In this document: positions 1-9,022 of the stretch, one piece after another
How positions within the stretch are numbered: the stretch's first letter is position 1
Layout of the letters: each line of letters starts with the position of its first letter
Origin: Candidatus Heimdallarchaeota archaeon
GTDB taxonomy: Archaea > Asgardarchaeota > Heimdallarchaeia > Heimdallarchaeales > Heimdallarchaeaceae
Assembly: GCA_018238545.1 (NCBI GenBank)
Contig: JABCTC010000003.1
Coordinates: 1 to 64,000 of the forward strand
Length of the DNA stretch: 64,000 nucleotides
Direction of reading: 5' to 3'
Program-made: the position numbers and the translations under genes
Notes under the pieces: generated by a model
Seen by the model: the letters and a program-made list of their open reading frames with translations, nothing else
The model's database searches: none
What the model was told of the DNA's origin: nothing

Positions 1-292
1 CTTTCATTTGGATTAACTCCAATTTTATGTGTTCGGTTGAGATACTTTGTGTATTCAACCCAAATTAAAAATACCAATCAGAAATTACTAACTCTTTTAA
101 GATTAAATAAAACTCCAATCGCTTAAATTTTTAACTTAGATAGAAAATTGTGTAACCTATTAATAAATACTCAGTTCTTGATAAAATTTATTGAAAATAA
201 ACAAAGTAATCTCCTCTTTTTTTGTGCTTTTTGTATGAAAGGCCACTCTAAGTGGGAAAAATCTTTAAATTGGGGATAATCTTGGTCGATTA
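1..292. other. Left-edge non-coding stretch
   Basis: This AT-rich stretch holds no reading frame I can support. A CAT at 5-7 could be the start codon of a gene leaving the window on the minus strand, but only two codons are visible. The 3' part presumably carries the promoter of the alcohol dehydrogenase that begins at 293. Confidence 0.5.
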
Positions 293-1318
293 ATGAAAGC
301 TGTTCAGTTAATTAAAATCGGCAAAGATTTAGAAGATCGAGAAATACCAATTCCAGTACCTAAACCTGACGAAGTCTTAATTAAAATCAAAGCAGCGGGT
401 ATATGTCATTCTGATATTCATTATAGAGATGGAGTTTCCTCAGTTGGGTATCGCCCTATCTCTTTAGGGCATGAGGTTGCAGGTGTAATAGAAAAATTAG
501 GCTCATGTGTGCTTGATTTCCAGTTAGGCGAAAGAGTTTGTCTTAATTATATGATTACATGCGGGAAGTGTCAATATTGTGTCAGAGGAACTGAACAATT
601 TTGCGAACAAGGAAAAATGATAGGGAAAGATGTAGATGGAGGATATGCAGAATATATTGCTGTGCCTATAAGAGGAATATACAGAATACCTGATTCTATT
701 TCATTTGAACATGCTTCTGTTATGATGTGCTCATCAGCAACTTCGCTCCATGCTCTTAAAAAAACTCGCTTCAAACCAGGAGAAACCATAGCCATTTTCG
801 GTTTAGGAGGGTTAGGAATATCAGCTATGCAATTAGCTAAAATATTTGGTGCAAGAGTAATCTATGCAATAGATATTGATTCAAGAAAACTTAAGGTAGC
901 AAAAGAAATGGGAGCAGTTCCAATAAATGCAAAGAAGAATGATCCAGTAAAGAAAATAATGGAATTAACAACTGGAGAAGGGGTAGATGTTGCTTTGGAG
1001 CTTATTGGTCTCTCAATAACTATGGAACAAGGAGTAAGATCTTTAGCCAGATTTGGTAGATTAGGTCTTGTAGGCATTACTAAAGATACATTTGATATCA
1101 ACTCATATGAAATAATTTGCAGAGAAAAGGAGATAATTGGCGTTTCTGATCACTTATTATCTGAACTACCATTTTTGTTTAATCTTGCAGAACAAGGAAA
1201 ATTAGATTTAAGTAAAGTAGTGACGAAAACAGTTCCTCTAGAAGCTGATGCTATCAATGAAGTACATCATCGGTTGAAGGAGTTTAATGCTGATTTCAGA
1301 ACTATAATTAAACCTTAG
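293..1318 (+). CDS. Zinc-dependent medium-chain alcohol dehydrogenase
   Basis: This is a zinc-dependent MDR-family dehydrogenase that would oxidise an alcohol or polyol with NAD(P). The N-terminal GroES-like domain shows catalytic-zinc ligands C38 (in GICHSD), H60 (GHE) and C146, and a full structural-zinc lobe C90, C93, C96, C104. The Rossmann motif GLGGLG lies at 170-175. The length of 341 residues is normal for the family and nothing is missing. Substrate cannot be read from sequence. The gene stands alone, convergent with the minus-strand kinase/hydantoinase pair that ends 40 bp downstream. Confidence 0.93.
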   Translation: MKAVQLIKIGKDLEDREIPIPVPKPDEVLIKIKAAGICHSDIHYRDGVSSVGYRPISLGHEVAGVIEKLGSCVLDFQLGERVCLNYMITCGKCQYCVRGTEQFCEQGKMIGKDVDGGYAEYIAVPIRGIYRIPDSISFEHASVMMCSSATSLHALKKTRFKPGETIAIFGLGGLGISAMQLAKIFGARVIYAIDIDSRKLKVAKEMGAVPINAKKNDPVKKIMELTTGEGVDVALELIGLSITMEQGVRSLARFGRLGLVGITKDTFDINSYEIICREKEIIGVSDHLLSELPFLFNLAEQGKLDLSKVVTKTVPLEADAINEVHHRLKEFNADFRTIIKP

Positions 1319-1361
1319 TCCTTCTTCTTCTGATGTACTATCTCGTATAACTTTAGAGAAG

Positions 1362-2060
1362 TTAGCCATTAGTAAAAGACAACTTTTCTCTTAATTGATT
1401 CAATGCTTTTAAGGAAAGTTCTTCAGGATTTGTCAGTATAGCTTCTTTAATTTTTTGAGCACATTCCATTGGACTGGAGTTGGTTGTATCTACTTCTATA
1501 TCATAGATGGTATGGGCATGAACTCTATCATAATGTATCTTAACTAAACCAAGTTTTCTATCCCCTCGTTCTTGTTCTCTTTTTTCTAGTTCTTCAAGAG
1601 TGCAATGAACACCTACAAATACAACTGGAAACTCACCTAGAATGTTGATACATTGTTTTAATACATTCTCTGTATCAAGTACTGTATCAGCAATTATGTT
1701 ATTTCCTGCTTTAGAAAAAGCAGCTAAAAAATGGTGAAAGGTAGAACTTCTTCTATTCCTAACACTGCATTTTTCAAGTAAAACATATCCTTCGTCTGGT
1801 GAAATGTCTTCTGGAATAGGTGTTGGGTTAAAACGCTTGGGAAATGCATCTTTGTATAACTGAAAAAACTTATCTAGTCCAACTATCAGATAAGGTTCAT
1901 CCATAATTTCTTGCAATGAATTTGCTATCATTGACTTCCCTGAACTCGAGACTCCATTTAATAATATGATTGAACCTTTAACCTCTTCAGATGACATCAA
2001 ACAATTTAATTCAGTTTCTTTTGATAAACATTCCTCTTTTTGTAGCAACAAATTTGCCAT
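1362..2060 (-). CDS. P-loop kinase, chloramphenicol phosphotransferase-like
   Basis: A small P-loop phosphotransferase resembling the chloramphenicol 3-O-phosphotransferase family (CPT). It has a Walker A GVSSSGKS close to the N-terminus, followed by a VGLDKFF segment and a VFVGVHCTLEELEKRE segment typical of this kinase group, then an R-rich lid region. The ATG at 2060 overlaps the end of the upstream hydantoinase gene by about 50 bp. A second in-frame ATG at 1997 would remove the overlap and put the P-loop near residue 15, as usual in the family, so the true start may be 1997. A resistance role should not be assumed; many members phosphorylate unknown small molecules. Co-orientation with the hydantoinase suggests cotranscription. 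Confidence 0.75.
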   Translation of the reverse strand: MANLLLQKEECLSKETELNCLMSSEEVKGSIILLNGVSSSGKSMIANSLQEIMDEPYLIVGLDKFFQLYKDAFPKRFNPTPIPEDISPDEGYVLLEKCSVRNRRSSTFHHFLAAFSKAGNNIIADTVLDTENVLKQCINILGEFPVVFVGVHCTLEELEKREQERGDRKLGLVKIHYDRVHAHTIYDIEVDTTNSSPMECAQKIKEAILTNPEELSLKALNQLREKLSFTNG

Positions 2061-3342
2061 TCTCTACGAGGAACTCTCCTCTAAGTATTGTTGAATCAAC
2101 TGCTCCAATTATTTCTGATCCTTCATAAGGGCTATAATCTGATTTTGAGTGACCAGAATCGATGATTAATTGCTTCTTTGGGTCAAAAATGACTAAATCT
2201 GCATCTGATCCTTCTTGGATAATCCCTTTCCTAGGGAATAAACTGTGGATGACAGCAGGATTGATTGTATATTTTGGAATAATACTTTCCCCAAATAGAT
2301 TATACATAAGTGAAAAACTGTATTCCAAACTTCCAAGTCCTTTAGGAACTTGGCTGGGTTTTGCGTATCTCAACTTCTCTTCTTTTGTAAAAGGTGCATG
2401 ATCTGTTCCAATAGTATTTATTATTCCGATGTTTTTCTTCAGTTTTTCTTGTTCTTCTATAGAACGGAGAGGTGGTGCAAGAAGGAATAAGTTCCCATTT
2501 TCAGTAGAGTAAACTTCTTTGGTAAGGTAGAAATACTGGGGACAGCTTTCAATGAAAATATTGTGTTGTAGAAGCTCAGAGTATTTCTCTTTTAGAAGAT
2601 CTATTGAAGACCCACAAGTGACATGTACGAAGTAGATTCTTCCTTTAAGTTCTGAAACGATTTTTGCTAATTTATCTATTTCTTCGATTTCTGCATTAGC
2701 AGGTCTTGAGCTTTCATATACAGCTATTTGGTCTTCTACATTTGAATTTATTATTATTTCATCGTTTTCAGTATGTATTAGGATAAGACTGTCAGTTAAA
2801 CCTGAAATTTCAATAAACTCTCTGATTTTTTCATATGCGCATCTGCGATTTGATTCAGAATATGTTGTAAATAATTTGATTGAAGGAATACCATTATCAA
2901 TCGATAATTTTACGAGTTTTTCTGCATCATCTTCGAAATTACCAACAGTTGTATGGAAACTATAGTCTATAAATGATGTTTCAGCTTCTTTGTGTTTCTG
3001 TTGAAGTTTTTCGTCAAATTCATCCACAGTAATAATCGGTTCAAGGAAATCGATGAAAGTAGTAATTCCACCAAAAGCAGCAGCCCTAGAAGCACTCTCA
3101 TAATCATCACTTGATTTGAATTCACCCAAATCAAGGTTGATATGAACATGAGGGTCGATAAATCCAGGCATGACTAATTTATTTGTACAGTCTACAATTT
3201 TTTTGCATGGTAGGGTTTTTCCAGAAGGAACAATTTTTGTAATTTTTTGATCAGACAGATAGATGTCTTCGAGATAAAAAGTTCCATTATGATATATTGA
3301 ACCATTTACAAGGCTCATGCTATATTCAAAATCCTTTTTCAC
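2011..3342 (-). CDS. Dihydropyrimidinase/hydantoinase-type amidohydrolase
   Basis: A cyclic-amide hydrolase of the dihydropyrimidinase / D-hydantoinase / allantoinase family, opening rings such as hydantoins or dihydropyrimidines. The complete binuclear metal site is visible: H65 and H67 (PHVH), the lysine that is normally carboxylated K156 (SIKLF), H190 (IHTEND), H240 (FVHVT) and D314 (GTDHAPF). An alternative start is M9 (MSLVNG), nearer the usual family N-terminus. The carbamoyltransferase and carbamate kinase genes lie 0.8-3 kb away, and a molybdenum hydroxylase lies 7 kb away. This fits a pathway in which a purine- or hydantoin-derived ureido compound is opened and its carbamoyl group used to make ATP. 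Exact substrate unknown. Confidence 0.88.
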   Translation of the reverse strand: MKKDFEYSMSLVNGSIYHNGTFYLEDIYLSDQKITKIVPSGKTLPCKKIVDCTNKLVMPGFIDPHVHINLDLGEFKSSDDYESASRAAAFGGITTFIDFLEPIITVDEFDEKLQQKHKEAETSFIDYSFHTTVGNFEDDAEKLVKLSIDNGIPSIKLFTTYSESNRRCAYEKIREFIEISGLTDSLILIHTENDEIIINSNVEDQIAVYESSRPANAEIEEIDKLAKIVSELKGRIYFVHVTCGSSIDLLKEKYSELLQHNIFIESCPQYFYLTKEVYSTENGNLFLLAPPLRSIEEQEKLKKNIGIINTIGTDHAPFTKEEKLRYAKPSQVPKGLGSLEYSFSLMYNLFGESIIPKYTINPAVIHSLFPRKGIIQEGSDADLVIFDPKKQLIIDSGHSKSDYSPYEGSEIIGAVDSTILRGEFLVENGKFVATKRGMFIKRN

Positions 3343-3446
3343 GGACTAACACTATCATACTTTCATATTAATATTGTCTTTTTAGAAAGGAAATAAATCA
3401 ATTTTTTTGAGAATATACTTATTAATACAAAATAAAAGGTTTCATA

Positions 3447-3980
3447 ATGAATGAAATGGATAATTCTGATAAAGAAATTGTTTCAGGTAAGAAGGGTATT
3501 TTGTCATTACCAGGTTTTCCTATTGTTATAGGGTGTATTGGTAAAAATCTTATAGCTTTAGCTGCAGTAAGTATGGTTTCATTTGATAACCCTCCTTTAA
3601 TTATGATCGGAATTGTTCCCCAAAGATATTCATTTGAACTGATAAAAGAAGTAAAGGATTATTCAATAAACATCCCCACAACTGAACTTATAGATGATGT
3701 GAAACATATAGGAAAAATTTCAGGTAGAGATGTCGAAGATAAATTTAAAGCAACAGGGCTTACACCAGTAAAAGCTTCAAAAATAAGTTCATATCTAATA
3801 AAAGAATGTCCGGTTAATCTAGAATGTAAGGTTGTTCATACTCTTGATTTAGGGGGAACGCATACGTGGTTTGTTGGTGAAGTAGTAACTGCTCATTTAG
3901 CTAAAGATTATGATCGGTCTAAAGCATTCATGTTCTGGCCTAGACAATTCAGATATGTTGGCGATGTAATCGAAACTTGA
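3447..3980 (+). CDS. Flavin reductase-like FMN-binding protein
   Basis: A 177-residue protein of the flavin reductase / flavoredoxin family, a split-barrel FMN-binding fold. The recognisable core runs from LPGFPIVIG through the ALAAVSMVSFDNPPLIMIG strand pair to NIPTTELIDDV and a GEVV segment near the C-terminus. Such proteins reduce flavin with NAD(P)H or carry electrons as small flavoproteins. It is divergent from the hydantoinase gene (104 bp between starts), and only a TnpB remnant separates it from the carbamoyltransferases. A link to that pathway is possible but unproven. The start could be M1 or M4; both lie before the conserved core. Confidence 0.85.
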   Translation: MNEMDNSDKEIVSGKKGILSLPGFPIVIGCIGKNLIALAAVSMVSFDNPPLIMIGIVPQRYSFELIKEVKDYSINIPTTELIDDVKHIGKISGRDVEDKFKATGLTPVKASKISSYLIKECPVNLECKVVHTLDLGGTHTWFVGEVVTAHLAKDYDRSKAFMFWPRQFRYVGDVIET

Positions 3981-3982
3981 AA

Positions 3983-4078
3983 GATGATCCGCAAGTGCTA
4001 CCTAAACTTAGTGTGGGGGCGGGTTAGGAGTGTACGTGATTACCCACTCAGAGTGAGTTATTCAGCGGTGAAACTCTA
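3983..4078 (+). pseudogene. Decayed 3' end of a TnpB gene (solo right-end remnant)
   Basis: This intergenic segment aligns by eye with the last ~95 bases of the intact tnpB at 15734-16999 (around 16907-16998). Shared blocks include GATCCG.AAG, CCTAAAC, a GGG-rich stretch, TACGTGAT and CAGAGTGAGT. In frame it would encode the C-terminal PK..VG.G tail but contains stops. It lies directly after the flavin reductase stop and ahead of the first carbamoyltransferase. In IS200/IS605-type elements this end contains the guide (omega) RNA 3' region and right-end hairpins, so it is either a scar or a solitary right end. Confidence 0.65.
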
Positions 4079-4118
4079 AATAAGAAAATGTTTTAAGCCA
4101 ATATGATAAAATCAAATC

Positions 4119-5072
4119 ATGAGAAGTTTTGTAGGGCGTGACATTATATCATTAAAGGATTTTGAACGCCATGAATTTGAGCGAATATTTGAGGTTGCAG
4201 ATAAATTAGCCCCAATAGTTCGCAATAGAAAAAATGTAGATTTATTGAAAGAAAAAGTAATGGTAACTGCTTTTTATCAGCCTTCAACCAGGACTCGTTT
4301 AGCACACGAAACAGCTATGCTTCGATTGGGTGGAAAGGTGACAGGATTTTCTGACGCTAAAATGACCCGCGCAGGTGACTTTTATATGGAATCCATCAAG
4401 GACACCTTTAAGATGCTCGAAAATTACGGAGACGTCATTGTTATGAGACATTTCCAGAAAGGCGCTCCCAAAGAAGCTGCTAAATGGGTAAGTGTTCCTA
4501 TTATCAATGGTGGAGATGGATGGGGAGAACATCCTACACAAATCCTCACTGATCTTTATACTATTTATAAAGAAAAAGGTCGCTTAGATGGATTAAGGTG
4601 GGTAGCTGTAGGTGATATGAGAATGCGTACCATGCACTCACTTGGTCATGCTTTAACACAGTTCGACTGTCCGATAACCTTCATATCGCCAAAAGACATG
4701 GAACTTCCTGATGAATACAGAGAAGATTTCAAACGTAACGGTCTGAACTTCACCGAAGGTAATGATGTTCGCACAGTTATCGCAGATGCAGATGTAATCC
4801 TTGTTGAACCAGTAGTTCAGCCTGATTATACCAAATCCCGTGATGAAAGAGATGGTGAAGTTGCACTAACACCACCCGAATTCAAAATCACCAAAGAACT
4901 TCTGGAAACCAAAGCAAAATCAGATGCAATATTACTCCACTCTTTACCCCGTATGGATGAAATTCCTCCCGATGTAGATCAAACCCGCTGGGCTCGTTAC
5001 TGGAAGGAAGGTCATAACGGTGTTGTAATGCGTATGGCTCTACTAGCCTTGGTTTTAGGTGCAGAGGAGTAG
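4119..5072 (+). CDS. Aspartate carbamoyltransferase-like transcarbamylase
   Basis: A 317-residue transcarbamylase with the carbamoyl-phosphate site S56-T-R-T-R60, the GEHPTQ block with H138, and a C-terminal SLPRMDEI segment that resembles the aspartate carbamoyltransferase signature more than the ornithine enzyme. It is 6 bp upstream of a second transcarbamylase and cotranscribed with carbamate kinase. That argues for a catabolic role, moving a carbamoyl group from a ureido compound to phosphate, rather than pyrimidine synthesis; no PyrI regulatory subunit is nearby. Classical PyrB remains an alternative. The amino-acid-side binding loop cannot be assigned to a substrate from sequence. Confidence 0.85.
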   Translation: MRSFVGRDIISLKDFERHEFERIFEVADKLAPIVRNRKNVDLLKEKVMVTAFYQPSTRTRLAHETAMLRLGGKVTGFSDAKMTRAGDFYMESIKDTFKMLENYGDVIVMRHFQKGAPKEAAKWVSVPIINGGDGWGEHPTQILTDLYTIYKEKGRLDGLRWVAVGDMRMRTMHSLGHALTQFDCPITFISPKDMELPDEYREDFKRNGLNFTEGNDVRTVIADADVILVEPVVQPDYTKSRDERDGEVALTPPEFKITKELLETKAKSDAILLHSLPRMDEIPPDVDQTRWARYWKEGHNGVVMRMALLALVLGAEE

Positions 5073-5078
5073 ATTATA

Positions 5079-6059
5079 ATGATATCTGATTTACGAGGTC
5101 GTGACTTAATCGGCGACCTAGATTTTACAAAAGAAGAAGTAGAAACTGTTCTGGAAGTAGCCTGGGATCTTAAGAAAAAACGAGCCCTTGGTGAAAGACA
5201 CGCTTTGCTTCTGGATAAAACGTTATGTATGCTATTCTTCTTCTCAAGCACACGAACACGAGCTTCTTTTGAGTCAGGAATGGCACAGCTAGGAGGACAA
5301 GCAACATTTTTGGAGAGCCGCACAACACAGGTTTCTCATGGAGACACAGAAAAAGAACTAGGAGAAATCCTTGGAAGATATTATGATGGAATTGCCATTC
5401 GTCATTGCGATTGGGGAGTAGGAAACAAGTACATAAACAACGTGGCTTCCGCCTCACGCTCACCTGTTTTGAATATGCAGTGTGATATTTATCATCCTCA
5501 CCAATGCCTTGCCGATATCATGACTATCATGGAGAAAAAAGGTCGGGATTTAAGAGGAAAGAAAATTGTCGTGTCATGGGCATACGCTTCATCTTACCTT
5601 AAACCAATTTCTGTTCCACAGTCATTGATTCTACAGATGCCTCGTTTTGGTCTTGATGTAACACTTGCACATCCACCTGAATTTAAGTTGATGCCGGAGA
5701 TTATGAAACAAGCTCAAGAACAAGCTGATAAATTTGGTAGCAAATTTGAAGTAGTGGATAGCATGGAAGAAGGTTTCAAGGATGCAGATATAGTATATGC
5801 TAAATCTTGGGGACCCTTACTCACAACACAAGATCCAGTTGAAGGCAAAAAGATCCAAGATCAATACAAGGATTGGATTACTGACTCTAAAAAGATGGCT
5901 CTTGCAGACAAGGATGCAATTTATATGCACCCGCTTCCAGCTGATCGCGATGTGGAGGTTACAAGCGAAGTAATGGATGGTCCGCAATCAGTGGTCTTTG
6001 ATCAGGCTGAAAATAGAATGCATGCTCAGAAAGCAGTAATGGCATTAACAATGCGGTAG
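5079..6059 (+). CDS. YgeW-like carbamoyltransferase
   Basis: A 326-residue transcarbamylase with carbamoyl-phosphate motif S57-T-R-T-R61 and an HPHQ block (H139-Q142). A KPISVPQS segment and the ending HPLPADRDVEVTSEVMDG resemble the YgeW group of knotted transcarbamylases. In bacteria YgeW sits in purine/hydantoin degradation clusters and its substrate is debated. A GGAG-type Shine-Dalgarno lies just before the ATG, and the gene starts 6 bp after the preceding transcarbamylase and ends 9 bp before carbamate kinase: a clear three-gene operon. Two adjacent paralogous transcarbamylases could act on two different ureido intermediates or form a mixed assembly. Confidence 0.85.
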   Translation: MISDLRGRDLIGDLDFTKEEVETVLEVAWDLKKKRALGERHALLLDKTLCMLFFFSSTRTRASFESGMAQLGGQATFLESRTTQVSHGDTEKELGEILGRYYDGIAIRHCDWGVGNKYINNVASASRSPVLNMQCDIYHPHQCLADIMTIMEKKGRDLRGKKIVVSWAYASSYLKPISVPQSLILQMPRFGLDVTLAHPPEFKLMPEIMKQAQEQADKFGSKFEVVDSMEEGFKDADIVYAKSWGPLLTTQDPVEGKKIQDQYKDWITDSKKMALADKDAIYMHPLPADRDVEVTSEVMDGPQSVVFDQAENRMHAQKAVMALTMR

Positions 6060-6068
6060 GAGATACAA

Positions 6069-7025
6069 ATGTCAGAACAAAAAAAAGTAGCAGTTGTAGC
6101 GATTGGTGGAAATTCACTCATCAAATCCAAACAGCATCAAACAGTAGAAGATCAATATAAAGCAACCCAGGAAACTGCAATTCATCTGGTAGATATGATT
6201 GAAGAAGGCTGGGATATTGCAATTGGACATGGTAATGGACCCCAGGTTGGATTCATTTTACGACGAAGTGAAATTGCTCATAAGGTGGAAGGTATGCATG
6301 AACTTCCCCTGGATGTTTGCGGAGCTGACAGCCAAGGCGCTATCGGTTATGCCTTGCAGCAGAATATACAAAACGAACTCAAAAAAAGGGGAATTGACAA
6401 ACCAGTAGCAACTGTGATTACTCAAGTTCGAGTAGATCCAAATGACCCTGCTTTCCAGACACCTGCTAAACCTATTGGTACATTCATGGAAGTAGAAGAG
6501 GCGGAAAAAAGGAAACAAGATTTATGTTGGAATGTGGTTGAAGATGCCGGTCGTGGCTGGCGTCGAGTGGTAGCTTCCCCGTTACCTGTGGAAATAATGG
6601 AACTAGAAGCTATTAAAACGTTAATCAATTCTGGAACAGTTACAATTACAGTGGGTGGTGGAGGAATACCAGTTATTGAGACCGATCAAGGAATAGAGGG
6701 GACTGCAGCAGTAATTGACAAAGATTTTGCATCTGCGTTCCTGGCCAATAAAATCAATGCGGATATGCTTCTAATTTCAACTGCTGTTGAAAAAGTTTCC
6801 TTGAATTTTGGTAAACCTAATCAAGTTGATTTGGATCAGCTCACAATTGCCGAGGCTAAAAAGTACCTAGCAGAAGGAACTCACTTTGCTAAAGGTTCAA
6901 TGGAACCAAAAATTAAAGCTATCGTTCAGTTTTTGGAGCAAGGTGGTAAAGAAGCCCTAGTTACCAATCCTGAAAACATCGGTCGGGCTTTAAAGGGTGA
7001 AACAGGAACCAAGTTTGTTCCTTAG
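6069..7025 (+). CDS. arcC: Carbamate kinase
   Basis: Carbamate kinase converts carbamoyl phosphate and ADP into ATP, CO2 and ammonia. The N-terminal AIGGNSLI motif (residues 11-18), the GHGNGPQVG segment, the GADSQGAIGY block and the C-terminal FAKGSMEPKIKA segment are all characteristic, and 318 residues is the family norm. It is the last gene of the transcarbamylase operon, with a GGAG Shine-Dalgarno in the 9-bp gap. The arrangement implies substrate-level phosphorylation from ureido compounds. The operon ends here; a 304-bp gap follows. Confidence 0.95.
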   Translation: MSEQKKVAVVAIGGNSLIKSKQHQTVEDQYKATQETAIHLVDMIEEGWDIAIGHGNGPQVGFILRRSEIAHKVEGMHELPLDVCGADSQGAIGYALQQNIQNELKKRGIDKPVATVITQVRVDPNDPAFQTPAKPIGTFMEVEEAEKRKQDLCWNVVEDAGRGWRRVVASPLPVEIMELEAIKTLINSGTVTITVGGGGIPVIETDQGIEGTAAVIDKDFASAFLANKINADMLLISTAVEKVSLNFGKPNQVDLDQLTIAEAKKYLAEGTHFAKGSMEPKIKAIVQFLEQGGKEALVTNPENIGRALKGETGTKFVP

Positions 7026-7329
7026 TGCAGTATTAATATGCAGCAAGTTACTATAAAAGGAAAAGAAACTGTGGATAGAGAGATAAAAGTTAATTGACAC
7101 CTTCTTTCAGAAAGAATAAAAGCATCTGTTTAAACATTCTCCCATGATTTGTTTAACTACATCCATCATCTTTTCTTTATAAGCACTATGAACTATTTTA
7201 TTACTAATCACATAGAAACAAAGTAATAAGTTAGATGCAATACTGTTAGTATTGGGTACTGGAAGTTCTAAACTAGAATTAAGCTCTTTACTGTAATCTA
7301 ATTTAGTCCTCTAGTTACATAAATTAGAA
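7026..7329. other. Intergenic gap between convergent genes
   Basis: This 304-bp AT-rich gap lies between the converging carbamate kinase and beta-helix genes. I see no gene, RNA or strong hairpin. A minus-strand open stretch of about 20 codons near 7105-7170 has no homology that I recognise and is not called. It presumably carries both terminators. Confidence 0.5.
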
Positions 7330-8994
7330 TCACTTTCTTTTTCGTCTAGATATAAACTTGAAATAACCATATAGTGCTAAAGGAATTACTAGTACTAAAG
7401 CAAGATATGAATAATAAACTAAATTGTTCTTGTAGATTGGGGGTTCAGAAAGAGGATAAGGATCTTCGGCAAGTGCTGATCCATCGATACTGTAATTTCC
7501 ACTTCCCTGATAGTCTCCCCAGTAGTTTCCTTCCTCTTTTTGTTCATCATACCAAATGTTGTTTTGACCATCATCTTTGGCTTGAGATGTTCCAAAATGC
7601 TGATTATTATCGTAGAAAGAATTATGATGAACAGAGTTGTTAGATGAGTATGCGTCTAAAACTACACCCCAAACAATGTTGTTTTGTAGAAAATTATAGC
7701 TAAGTTCATTTTTATCAGAGTTTTCTAATACTATTCCTACATAGTTTAAACTACAATTATTATTAATAATCTCAATGTTTGTGGAACCAACTATATTGAT
7801 TCCGTAATTTCGATTATTAGAACAGACAGTACTCTTAATCAAACTATTAGAGCAATAAAACATAGTGATTCCTGTAATTGTATCACAAAGATATTGATTC
7901 TTTATTCGAACATTAGAACAATCTGCAAAAAAAAGTTGACCATAAATTGACTTAGTAATTGTTAGGTCTTTTAAACTTGCAAAATAGCCAAACTCTTTGT
8001 CATTTACTGTGTTATTTAAGACGATATAAGTAGTATAGTCATTTTTGTTTAGTTCATAGAATTTGAAACCACTTCTATACAGAATATTATTGGTGATTTT
8101 AGACTTTTCAGCATCGTTTATAAGAATACCAATTGCATTTCCAGAACAATTATTACAATCAACTGTTATATTCCCCCCATTATCAATAGAAATTCCAACT
8201 CCTCTACCTGAACAATAGTTGTTTAGTACATAAGAATCATTGGATTCATGAAGGGCGATATTATTTTGTACATTGTCAATACACAAGTTATCTGCAACAA
8301 CTGAACTATTGGATTGAGATAAACTAATTCCTCCAGAATAATCATTGTTTTTACATCTATTATCAGCTACGTACGATAAAGGTGATTCTTCCACAACAAT
8401 CCCCCCCATACTATTTGAATTGCAAGTGTTATTATTAATCAAACACGCTTCACTTCGGTCTACAAATATCCCTATCCAACCATCCTGAATACACCGATTG
8501 TTTTCAATTTGTGATTCATAAGAGTTCCCAACATGAATACCAGCAAAGCTATTAAAGTTGCAAGTATTGTTAATTATTTTCGTGCCTGGTGAATGATTGA
8601 TTCGAATGCCTGTTGCAGAATTTCCCACACAAATGTTGTCTTCTATTATAGTTGTTTCTTTCCTTACAGAATCTATAACTATACCGCCCCTATAAGCATC
8701 TACAAAACAATTCTGAATTATAAAATGTTTAGTTGTATTGAAAACATAAATTCCTTTTTCTTCTGTAGTTGTAATATTTAAATTTTCAATCCTATATGAA
8801 TCAAGAGGAGTTCCATTACCTAGAAATCCATAATCTGTGAAATTTGAATCATTTGTTATTATAATTGGTAATGAGTCTAAGTAAGAAAGAGAATAGGGAT
8901 AAGTAGTACTTTCTGAAACAATTATATTCTGAACAGTAATCTCAGTTGAGCTTATTAATATAATTAAAACAAACATTTGATATAATTTATTCAT
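7330..8994 (-). CDS. Membrane-anchored parallel beta-helix (NosD-type) surface protein
   Basis: A 554-residue exported protein: hydrophobic N-terminus (about residues 5-25), a long right-handed beta-helix built of short Asn-rich turns (repeated I.NN.C..N and GI.I/V..S patterns from ~80 to ~490), and one C-terminal transmembrane segment followed by a basic RRKRK tail. The turns are of the NosD/CASH type, seen in copper-insertion and carbohydrate-binding proteins. Asn- and Cys-containing turns are regularly spaced, which suggests stacked side-chain ladders. The topology places the helix outside the cell with a C-terminal anchor. It follows the caspase-like gene by 28 bp on the same strand. Its ligand is unknown. 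Confidence 0.85.
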   Translation of the reverse strand: MNKLYQMFVLIILISSTEITVQNIIVSESTTYPYSLSYLDSLPIIITNDSNFTDYGFLGNGTPLDSYRIENLNITTTEEKGIYVFNTTKHFIIQNCFVDAYRGGIVIDSVRKETTIIEDNICVGNSATGIRINHSPGTKIINNTCNFNSFAGIHVGNSYESQIENNRCIQDGWIGIFVDRSEACLINNNTCNSNSMGGIVVEESPLSYVADNRCKNNDYSGGISLSQSNSSVVADNLCIDNVQNNIALHESNDSYVLNNYCSGRGVGISIDNGGNITVDCNNCSGNAIGILINDAEKSKITNNILYRSGFKFYELNKNDYTTYIVLNNTVNDKEFGYFASLKDLTITKSIYGQLFFADCSNVRIKNQYLCDTITGITMFYCSNSLIKSTVCSNNRNYGINIVGSTNIEIINNNCSLNYVGIVLENSDKNELSYNFLQNNIVWGVVLDAYSSNNSVHHNSFYDNNQHFGTSQAKDDGQNNIWYDEQKEEGNYWGDYQGSGNYSIDGSALAEDPYPLSEPPIYKNNLVYYSYLALVLVIPLALYGYFKFISRRKRK

Positions 8995-9022
8995 TGCATA
9001 CTTATCCCCTTTGTTATTTTAT

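Noticed and set aside
1..10. CAT at 5-7 as the start of a minus-strand gene leaving the window
   Set aside because: Only two codons are visible, which cannot support a call.
5012..5463. Minus-strand frames of ~100 residues across the transcarbamylase operon
   Set aside because: They lie opposite strongly conserved genes and show no recognisable protein pattern.
7105..7170. Minus-strand open stretch of ~20 codons in the 7.0-7.3 kb gap
   Set aside because: Too short, no clear ribosome site, and no homology recognised.
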